From: Fibrobacter succinogenes
GTDB lineage: Bacteria > Fibrobacterota > Fibrobacteria > Fibrobacterales > Fibrobacteraceae
Length of the DNA: 64,000 bases
Direction of reading: 5' to 3'
Assembly (NCBI GenBank): GCA_902791475.1
Contig: CADAWC010000007.1
Location: forward strand, 1-64,000
The notes beneath the pieces are model-generated. The model was not told where the DNA came from. It saw only the letters and a list, made by a program, of their open reading frames with translations, and did no database searches. The position numbers and the translations under genes are program-made. Positions 57,927-64,000 of this stretch are shown here, piece after piece (within the stretch, counting starts at the first letter, position 1; every line of letters begins with the position of its first letter).

Positions 57927-59813
57927 ATGGCAACAGAAAAGATGGAGTTCCAGACCGAAGTTCGCGACATGCTGAACTTGATGATCAATTCTCTTTACAG
58001 CAACAAGGAAATTTTCCTCCGCGAGCTCGTTTCTAACGCGGCGGATGCACTCGACAAGCGCCGTTTCCTTTCGCTTTCTAACGCCGACCTGCTCCCGCAG
58101 GGCACGCAGCTCCGCATCGATATCTCGGTGAACAAGGAAGGCAAGCGCATCGTTGTCGAAGACAACGGTATCGGCATGAACAAGGAAGACTTGATCAACT
58201 GCCTGGGTACCATCGCCCGTAGCGGCACCAAGAACTTTATCAAGAATTTGAAGGAAGGTGATAAGGGTTCTGTGGATTTGATTGGCCAGTTCGGTGTGGG
58301 TTTCTACTCCGTGTTCATGGTCGCAAAGAAGGTCGAAGTCTTGACTTTGAAGGCCGGCGAAAAGCAGGGCTACCTGTGGGCATCCGAAGGCACAGGTGAA
58401 TTTGAAATTTCTGAAGCCCCGCGCGACAAGGTGGGCACCAAGATTACTTTGTACCTGAAGGATGACGAAGACGCCGAAAACTTCGCAAGCGAATGGAAGA
58501 TCAAGGACATCGTCCAGAAGTACAGTGGCTTCGTGAGCTACGGCATTTACTTCCATCCGGAAGCAACGAAGAACGACAAGGGCGAACTTGAAGAAAAGCC
58601 GGAAGAACGTCTGAACGACAAGACTGCTTTGTGGCGCCAGAGCGAAAAGGAAGTCACCGAAGAACAGTACAAGGACTTCTACAACGTCATCAGCCACGAA
58701 GCTGACGAACCGGCCGCCTGGAGCCACAGTCACGCTGAAGGTTCCCAGGAATTCTGGAGCCTCGTTTACATTCCGTCGAAGGCTCCGTTCAACATTTGGC
58801 ACAACGATGCACTGCACGGCCTCAAGCTCTACGTGAAGAAAGTCTTTATCATGGACGACTGCAAGGACTTGCTGCCGCCTTGGCTCCGCTTTGTGCGCGG
58901 CGTGGTGGATAGCGAAGACTTGCCGCTGAACGTGTCCCGTGAAATCTTGCAGAACAACAAGATTATCACCAACATCCGTAAGCATGTCATCAAGAAGGTT
59001 CTCGACGCCTTGCAGAACATGGCCGACAAGGATGCCGCGAAGTACAACGCCTGGTGGCGCGAACTCGGCATGGTCCTTAAGGAAGGCTTCTACATGAACT
59101 GGGAACATCTTGACGAACTCAAGAAGTTGCTCCGTTTCGAAAGCACCAAGACCGAAGGCGACGCTCTTGTTAGCCTCGACGAATACGTGAAGCGCATGCC
59201 GGAAGGCCAGAAGGAAATCTACTACCTCATCGGCGACAAGAATGCCGTGAAGTCGAACCCAATGCTCGAAGCCTTCAAGGCGAAGGGTTATGAAGTGTTG
59301 CTCATGAGCGACGGCATCGATGAATTCATGATGTCTAGCCTCACCGAATTCGGCGACAAGAAGTTTCACGACATCGCCCGCGGCGACGTGGATTTCGAAA
59401 AGACCGAAGACGAAAAGAAGGCCGAAGAAGAAAACAAGGGAATCTTCAAGGGACTCTGCGAAAACCTGCAGAAGGTCTTGGACGAAGACATCAAGGAAGT
59501 CCGCGTGTCCAGTCGCCTGAAGGACAGCCCCTGCTGCCTCGTGACAAGCGAAGATGCGATGAGCGCCCAAATGGAACGCATGATGAAGGCGATGGGCCAG
59601 AAGAACTTGCCGAAGAGCAAGCGCATCCTGGAAATCAACCCGACGCACCCGATTTGCGAAATGCTCAAGAAGAAGGCTGATGCGAAGGAAGACCTGGGCG
59701 ATTGGCCGAAGGCCCTCTACGGTCAGGCTTTGCTTGCCGAAGGTTCTCCGCTTCCGAACCCGGCAGAATATGTCGCTGCGATTACAAAGCTGCTGACGGC
59801 TTCTGTGAAGTAA
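57927..59813 (+). CDS. htpG: Molecular chaperone HtpG (Hsp90)
   Basis: The 628-residue protein is a full bacterial Hsp90: the ATP-binding GHKL domain with FLRELVSNAADALDK, VEDNGIGM and IGQFGVGFYS, the middle domain with FVRGVVDSEDLPLNVSRE, and the C-terminal dimerisation domain with RMMKAMGQ. It is cytosolic. AGGAG stands before the ATG. The sigma-54 promoter upstream makes unusual regulation likely. A long open frame on the opposite strand is a codon-bias shadow. Confidence 0.97.
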   Translation: MATEKMEFQTEVRDMLNLMINSLYSNKEIFLRELVSNAADALDKRRFLSLSNADLLPQGTQLRIDISVNKEGKRIVVEDNGIGMNKEDLINCLGTIARSGTKNFIKNLKEGDKGSVDLIGQFGVGFYSVFMVAKKVEVLTLKAGEKQGYLWASEGTGEFEISEAPRDKVGTKITLYLKDDEDAENFASEWKIKDIVQKYSGFVSYGIYFHPEATKNDKGELEEKPEERLNDKTALWRQSEKEVTEEQYKDFYNVISHEADEPAAWSHSHAEGSQEFWSLVYIPSKAPFNIWHNDALHGLKLYVKKVFIMDDCKDLLPPWLRFVRGVVDSEDLPLNVSREILQNNKIITNIRKHVIKKVLDALQNMADKDAAKYNAWWRELGMVLKEGFYMNWEHLDELKKLLRFESTKTEGDALVSLDEYVKRMPEGQKEIYYLIGDKNAVKSNPMLEAFKAKGYEVLLMSDGIDEFMMSSLTEFGDKKFHDIARGDVDFEKTEDEKKAEEENKGIFKGLCENLQKVLDEDIKEVRVSSRLKDSPCCLVTSEDAMSAQMERMMKAMGQKNLPKSKRILEINPTHPICEMLKKKADAKEDLGDWPKALYGQALLAEGSPLPNPAEYVAAITKLLTASVK

Positions 59814-59832
59814 TTACGCGCTATGCACCATC

Positions 59833-59867
59833 AAAAAGACCGCGATTCTATTGCGGCCTTTTTTTAT
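59833..59867 (+). terminator. Terminator after htpG
   Basis: AAAGACCGC pairs with GCGGCCTTT (one mismatch) around ATTCTATT, followed by a T run. Confidence 0.85.
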
Positions 59868-59951
59868 TTCACGGAAAAAGCCTTTGCTTTTCACGTATAA
59901 TTAAGTATATTTAATGTGTAAATCACATATTTTCCACTAGAGAGGTTAAAC

Positions 59952-60233
59952 ATGGCAAACCTGACAATTACGCTTGACGACAAAGACAAAAAAGGACTTT
60001 CCGATTTCTGCGAACAAGTCGGGATGACCATTTCGGGCTTATTTAACGTTTTCACCAAGCAAGTGCTTCGCGAAGGGAGAATCCCTTTCGAAATCGCAGT
60101 GGATCGCCCGAACCGCACAACAATCAAAGCCATGAAAGAAGGTGACAAGCTCATTGAAAAGTATATGAAGGACCCATCCTCCGTCAAGACATATACTTTA
60201 AACGAAGCTATCAAGGAGATGAAATCTTGGTAG
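59952..60233 (+). CDS. relB: RelB/DinJ-family antitoxin
   Basis: The 93-residue protein has the ribbon-helix-helix start MANLTITLDDKDKKGLSDFC followed by EQVGMTISGLFNVFTKQVL, the DinJ/RelB signature, and a charged C-terminal toxin-binding tail. It neutralises the downstream toxin and should autorepress. AGAGAGGTTAAAC precedes the ATG. Its stop codon overlaps the toxin start. Confidence 0.9.
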   Translation: MANLTITLDDKDKKGLSDFCEQVGMTISGLFNVFTKQVLREGRIPFEIAVDRPNRTTIKAMKEGDKLIEKYMKDPSSVKTYTLNEAIKEMKSW

Positions 60234-60523
60234 AAATCAAGCCTCCCTATACAATTCAATGGACATCGCAATACAAAAAAGATGTCAAACGTGCGAAAAA
60301 GCGGAATTACAACATGGATGAATTGTATTCCATCATTTCCAAGCTCGCTAACGACGAACCTCTAGAAGATCGTTACCGCGACCATTCCCTTGACGGAAAC
60401 TGGTCCGGGCACAGAGAACTCCATATCCGTCCGGACTGGCTTTTAATTTACCAGAAAAAAGATAATTTGCTGATTCTTGAACTTACCCGCACAGGAACTC
60501 ACGCAGATTTGTTCAACAAGTAA
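60227..60523 (+). CDS. yafQ: YafQ-family mRNA interferase toxin
   Basis: The 98-residue protein of the RelE/ParE superfamily, YafQ branch, has a basic N-terminus (YKKDVKRAKKRNYN), LEDRYRDHSLDG, then HRELHIRPDWLLIY with the catalytic His/Asp set and LTRTGTHADLF with the C-terminal His. YafQ cleaves mRNA on the ribosome. It starts with TTG at 60227, eight bases after AAGGAG and overlapping the antitoxin gene by 7 bp, which keeps toxin output low. Confidence 0.9.
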   Translation: MVEIKPPYTIQWTSQYKKDVKRAKKRNYNMDELYSIISKLANDEPLEDRYRDHSLDGNWSGHRELHIRPDWLLIYQKKDNLLILELTRTGTHADLFNK

Positions 60524-60553
60524 AAAGACCGCGATGAACTCGTGGTCTTTTTT
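60524..60553. terminator. Terminator after the toxin-antitoxin pair
   Basis: AAAGACC..CGA and TCG..GGTCTTT form a stem, with A and T runs outside, so it can serve both directions. GCCCGC/GCGGGC (60585-60599) and TTCTTTCGTCT follow before the FISUMP gene end. Confidence 0.8.
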
Positions 60554-60609
60554 GCATTTCTGCGACTTTCGACACTCGTCTGTAGCCCGCATAGCGGGCG
60601 TTCTTTCGT

Positions 60610-62880
60610 CTAATCTTTTACGCAGCGGACGGAATAGCCGCTATACTTGTAACTGATGTCCAAGACCAAGCGATCGTAGTTGAAATCCAGTCTCACGTAG
60701 TACGCAGAAGACCCATCAGAGAAGTATGCGGCGGTCCCTTCAGTAGAACAACTCCAGAAGAACGCTTGGCTACCATTGGCGTAGAAATTTTCGTAATAGT
60801 TCCTGTAGCCAGCAGGGAACGCCGAGAACCCAAAATCATCCGTGCCATTGCCGCTCTTCTTATCCCAGTTTTCCCAGCCACTCGTTGACTTGAGCACCTT
60901 GCCCGCAGTCGATTTGCCACCAACTGCTGAGAACAAAGTATCCCACTCCGCCCTACTAGGCAAATGCCATCCATCAAGGCACACACCACGCACCGGATAG
61001 GTTGGCGAGCAATCACGGCCATAATATCCGCAACCCTTGCTGTTCTCGCTCCATTCGCCCACACTATCCATCGCAGCACCCCATGTGTAAAGGCGACCGT
61101 ATTCAGCACAATACTCAGCGGTATTTTTGAAACAATAAGAGTTCGTCGCTTCAAAATTCAGGTTCTCAGCCATCCAAGTCTGATTACCGATTTTCACAGT
61201 CTTGTAAGTCTTGTTGTCGCGGGAATCCGTCACGGAACCTGTAACTACAGTTGAGCTATTCGATTTTGCTGTAGATGACGAAGATTTTTGAGTCGAAGAT
61301 GACGATGCTTTAACACTGCTACTGGACTCCGCACTCGAACAACTCGACTTCACGCTTGACGACGACTCCGTCTTTTTGCTGCTTGAAGATTTTGCAGAAG
61401 AAGCGGGTGTGGAGTCCATAATGCAACGAACCGACATCGCATTATCCATGTACTCTCCCATAAAAGCAGCGTCCGCATAAACATTCTTCATAAACCAACT
61501 AAACGCATGGTCGAGCAAAACTCCACCATCACTAAGCCTAGTCGAAGTTTTTATATCCTCCGTAGATGTCCAAAAATATGCAAGAACTTTATCACCAATA
61601 AAATCGTACGATTCAATGTTTCCAGTGACAACTATGCCGCTTAAATTATCTTCTTTTCTATAGCCTCCGGGGAGCGCGGTAAATCCGTAATCATCTGTTC
61701 CGACAGTTTCCTTTTTCTCGAATTTCCAGCCGTCAACAGACTTGAGCTTTATCCCAGCGCTGTCTTGGCCGCCAACTGTATTCAACAAAGTCTCAAATTC
61801 TGCCTTAGAGGGCAAGTGCCAGCCGCCGGGGCAAACCTGCGTTGCCACATCCCACTTGTAAAGGCGACCATACGTATTGCATAAGCCTGGGTTACGATTT
61901 TGTTTGGACGAAGGCTCTTCGCCATAGCAGTAGCTAGAGTTCGTATTAAGGTTTAAATTTTCCGCCATCCAAACCTGGTCGCCGATTTTCACGGTCTTGT
62001 AGGTTTTGTTGTCGCGGGGGTCCTTCATAGTGTTGTTTTTCTCGTCGTATGTGGCCTTGCCGCCATTCGACGTTGCACTAGAAGACTTTGCGCTTGAAGA
62101 AGATTTTTTTGTCGAAGAACTAGACTTCGCACTCGACGATGACTTCGCCTTGCTGCTGCTCGATTTTGCGGAAGGAGTTCCCATCACGCAGCGAACGGAG
62201 AACCCATTATCTATGCCAATGCTGAACTTATTGGCCATGTCCACTTGTTTTAGGAAAAATATGCTAATAGCACCATCGGAAGTGTATTCTGTTGCAGTCC
62301 AGAAATACGCCCTTTTACCCTCGTCAGAGAATGTTCCGTCATCAAGCATGTGGCCCGCCGGAAGAACCCTAAAGGAATATTTATCCGTCCCCCCGCCATC
62401 GTTAGCCCAGCCACTCTCCGATTTGAGGTATAAGGCCGCTTTCGATTCACCCCCGACATTCGTAAAAAGTTCAATCCAGTCACTATCCGTCGGTAAATCG
62501 AATCCATCAGGACAAGCTTCGTTAGCTTCGGCCCAAGTGTAAAGGCGGCCATACTTGTCGCAATTGCTTGATTTATCGTTGTAGCAGACGCTGTTCTTCG
62601 TTTTGTAATTGAGGTTTTCCGCCATCCAAACCTGATCGCCGATTTTCACGGTCTTGTACGTCCGCCCGTCGCGGAAGTCCTTTAGGGTATTGTTCTTGGC
62701 ATCGTATGAGCTATTGCTGGACTTTGCAGAACCGCCCTTGCTACTGCTGGATTTTTTCACAGCGCTGCTGGACACCGGTTCTTCGGAATCAGCATTGCTG
62801 CCAGAATCGCCACCACAGGCGGTAAAGACAGACATAGCTGTCACAAGCATAAACGGCACAAACTTTGCAAACATTTTCAT
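60610..62880 (-). CDS. Lipoprotein with three FISUMP domains
   Basis: The 756-residue lipoprotein starts MKMFAKFVPFMLVTAMSV with lipobox FTAC. GGGGAGG lies eight bases upstream, so 62880 is chosen over the much longer frame. Three FISUMP domains follow, each opening with YKTVKIG[DN]Q.WMAENLN and including CP.G...P....W and a C-terminal VRC[VI] element; they are joined by Ser/Lys linkers of 20-40 residues. A final KD ends the protein. FISUMP domains are expanded in Fibrobacter and probably extracellular. No catalytic residues are known for the family. Confidence 0.88.
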   Translation of the reverse strand: MKMFAKFVPFMLVTAMSVFTACGGDSGSNADSEEPVSSSAVKKSSSSKGGSAKSSNSSYDAKNNTLKDFRDGRTYKTVKIGDQVWMAENLNYKTKNSVCYNDKSSNCDKYGRLYTWAEANEACPDGFDLPTDSDWIELFTNVGGESKAALYLKSESGWANDGGGTDKYSFRVLPAGHMLDDGTFSDEGKRAYFWTATEYTSDGAISIFFLKQVDMANKFSIGIDNGFSVRCVMGTPSAKSSSSKAKSSSSAKSSSSTKKSSSSAKSSSATSNGGKATYDEKNNTMKDPRDNKTYKTVKIGDQVWMAENLNLNTNSSYCYGEEPSSKQNRNPGLCNTYGRLYKWDVATQVCPGGWHLPSKAEFETLLNTVGGQDSAGIKLKSVDGWKFEKKETVGTDDYGFTALPGGYRKEDNLSGIVVTGNIESYDFIGDKVLAYFWTSTEDIKTSTRLSDGGVLLDHAFSWFMKNVYADAAFMGEYMDNAMSVRCIMDSTPASSAKSSSSKKTESSSSVKSSCSSAESSSSVKASSSSTQKSSSSTAKSNSSTVVTGSVTDSRDNKTYKTVKIGNQTWMAENLNFEATNSYCFKNTAEYCAEYGRLYTWGAAMDSVGEWSENSKGCGYYGRDCSPTYPVRGVCLDGWHLPSRAEWDTLFSAVGGKSTAGKVLKSTSGWENWDKKSGNGTDDFGFSAFPAGYRNYYENFYANGSQAFFWSCSTEGTAAYFSDGSSAYYVRLDFNYDRLVLDISYKYSGYSVRCVKD

Positions 62881-62940
62881 AAACATTTCCTCCCCATACA
62901 TTTGAGGTAAATATAAGTAATTTGAGGATTTAAAAAGGCG

Positions 62941-63041
62941 ATCCCGGAACAAAAGCAACCAAGGCGAACGCTGCGAAAATGCTTGCATTTTCATAGCTGA
63001 GCCGAAGGGCTTTGTACTTGTACAAGTCCGGGATGACAAAG
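62941..63041. repeat. Spread-out REP-like element upstream of the FISUMP gene
   Basis: GATCCCGG (62941-62948) and TCCGGGATGAC (63026-63036) are the two halves of the REP-like repeat, separated by about 77 bases that contain the inverted pair AAAATGCTTGCATTTT (62977-62994) and GTACTTGTAC (63013-63022). It looks like a REP-like element expanded by an inserted segment. Confidence 0.55.
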
Positions 63042-63051
63042 CAAGAAAATC

Positions 63052-64000
63052 TCACTCCACATTTTTTTCAAGCAGCGAAATAGCCTTTTTCATCTGTTTT
63101 TCGGGAACGGAGGAATAGTTGATGACAAATTCGTGTTGCGATGGTGTTGCCATCGTGTAATAATCCGAAAGCGCTCCGATGCGCACGCCTTTTTCGAGAG
63201 CCCGATTGCAAAATTCTTCGTCGGAAAGCGTTGTCTTCACTTTTAGAATAAAGTGCAAGCCGGCATCTTGTTCAGCGATTTCAACGCGGTCGTGAAGCGA
63301 GCTGCGACGGATGATATCAAGCAGAGTATCGCGACGGTGACGGTAAAAATTGCGCATACGGTTGATGTGCTTTTCGTAATGACCGCCGCTAATGAATTTT
63401 GCGAGTACGTACTGTTCAAGGTTCGATACAGAGCACGTGTAAAATGAAAATTCTTTGTGAAATTTTTGTGCAAGCGGTTTGGGTAGCACCATGTAGCCCA
63501 CGCGCACCGTAGAGGCAAGCGTTTTAGAAAATGAATTTATATAAATCGTCTTGTCTTGCACGTCAATGTTCTGCAACGCAGGTATCGGGCGGCCCACCAT
63601 GCGGAACTCGCTATCGTACTCGTCTTCGACGATGTAGCGGTTGCTAGATTTTGCAGCCCAGCTTAAAAGTTCATAGCGGCGGCTCACGGGCATCACCTTG
63701 CCTGTCGGGAAGTGGTGCGATGGCGAAAGATGGACTACGTCCGTGCAAGTTTCTTCAAGCTGGTCTATGCGAACGCCATGCTCATCAAGCGGGATAAAAT
63801 TGCAAACAACATTTAGCTTTTGGTAAATTTTAGAAATCTTGCTGTAGCCGGGGTCTTCGACGCCGTACTTTTTATCAAAGCCTAAAAGTTGCACAAGCCA
63901 AGTGTAAAGGCAATCCGTCCCAGCGCCAACGACAATCTGTTCCGGATCCACACGCATTCCGCGAAAATCCAGAAGCATCTTGGCGATAGCTTTTCGGAGC
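63052..64000 (-). CDS. MocR/PdxR-type regulator, aminotransferase part (5' end outside window)
   Basis: The frame is open to the right edge; the visible 316 residues are the PLP-fold aminotransferase domain of MocR regulators. LRKAIAKMLLDFRGMRVDPEQ leads into the domain, VEDPGYS, VHLSPSHHFPTGKVMPVSRR and VEDEYDSEF follow, and SFSKTLASTVRVGYM contains the PLP lysine. The N-terminal GntR winged helix should lie beyond the edge. Such proteins control vitamin B6 or amino-acid genes. The target is unknown. ATG at 63978 is internal, not the start. Confidence 0.88.
   Translation of the reverse strand, partial: LRKAIAKMLLDFRGMRVDPEQIVVGAGTDCLYTWLVQLLGFDKKYGVEDPGYSKISKIYQKLNVVCNFIPLDEHGVRIDQLEETCTDVVHLSPSHHFPTGKVMPVSRRYELLSWAAKSSNRYIVEDEYDSEFRMVGRPIPALQNIDVQDKTIYINSFSKTLASTVRVGYMVLPKPLAQKFHKEFSFYTCSVSNLEQYVLAKFISGGHYEKHINRMRNFYRHRRDTLLDIIRRSSLHDRVEIAEQDAGLHFILKVKTTLSDEEFCNRALEKGVRIGALSDYYTMATPSQHEFVINYSSVPEKQMKKAISLLEKNVE

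Noticed and set aside
57909..59648. 579-codon open frame opposite htpG
   Set aside because: It mirrors htpG codon by codon; strong codon bias in htpG keeps the opposite frame free of stops. No start signal or known product.
59952..60523. Toxin-antitoxin pair as a novel system
   Set aside because: Both partners match the well-described RelB/DinJ-YafQ type II family.

Overview
The window reads as chromosomal DNA of a Fibrobacter (Fibrobacterota), probably F. succinogenes or a close relative. The main evidence is three secreted lipoproteins carrying the Fibrobacter major paralogous (FISUMP) domain, recognised by WMAENLN near the domain start and a C-terminal RC[VLF]K-type end, together with long poly-serine/SSSK linkers, a xylo-oligosaccharide-trimming GH8 enzyme and an FCB-style gene set. 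Many consecutive genes overlap by one base (TAATG) or four (ATGA). Several genes start right after repeat arrays without a clear Shine-Dalgarno site.

Layout. 0-7.8 kb: bL31 (cut by the window edge), a LysM-like lipoprotein, then a minus-strand block of rpsT, an MglA-type GTPase with a long tail, a roadblock protein, a DUF2914 protein, a 960-residue outer-membrane protein and an Omp85 protein. 8-14.4 kb: DegT-type aminotransferase, HAD phosphatase, NrnA, a LysE exporter with a zinc-ribbon protein, a stand-alone MraY and a small zinc-ribbon membrane protein. 14.6-16.0 kb: an IS3-family (IS150-like) element with a decayed orfB. 16-24.5 kb: an envelope lipoprotein operon (PEGA protein, FISUMP lipoprotein, small lipoprotein), a UDP-sugar pyrophosphorylase, an LpxL-like acyltransferase, a Ser-rich lipoprotein and a Smr protein. 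24.5-34.5 kb: tRNA-Pro, radical SAM protein, thioredoxin-reductase-like flavoprotein, GH8 exo-oligoxylanase, a MORN-like/FISUMP lipoprotein, Fe-alcohol dehydrogenase, an envelope protein, ArgJ, GreA and HolA. 34.5-41.3 kb: pilMNOPQ with a PilZ protein upstream. 41.3-44 kb: pyrR-pyrB-pyrC', where the dihydroorotase homologue has lost its metal ligands. 44-49 kb: cyclophilin, tRNA-Ala, M23 peptidase, DUF2334 protein, UppP.

49.1-57.7 kb is an accessory island: an Rpn-like PD-(D/E)XK protein, four previously uncalled small genes, a type III restriction-modification pair (res, mod) preceded by a long folded leader that looks like an attenuator, a KilA-N protein and a Cys-rich secreted protein. It is followed by htpG behind a near-consensus sigma-54 promoter, a RelB/YafQ toxin-antitoxin pair, a triple-FISUMP lipoprotein and the C-terminal part of a MocR-type regulator running off the right edge.

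Two repeat families run through the window. One is a roughly 28-bp dRS3/REP-like palindrome that also sits inside two coding sequences. The other is a set of approximately 100-140 bp intergenic elements with two inverted arms of degenerate 7-14 bp tandem units around small GC-rich palindromes. The unit differs between loci but matches between the two arms of one locus. That family, the mod leader and the small-gene cluster are the most interesting unexplained structures here. Everything was read by eye; no database search was run.
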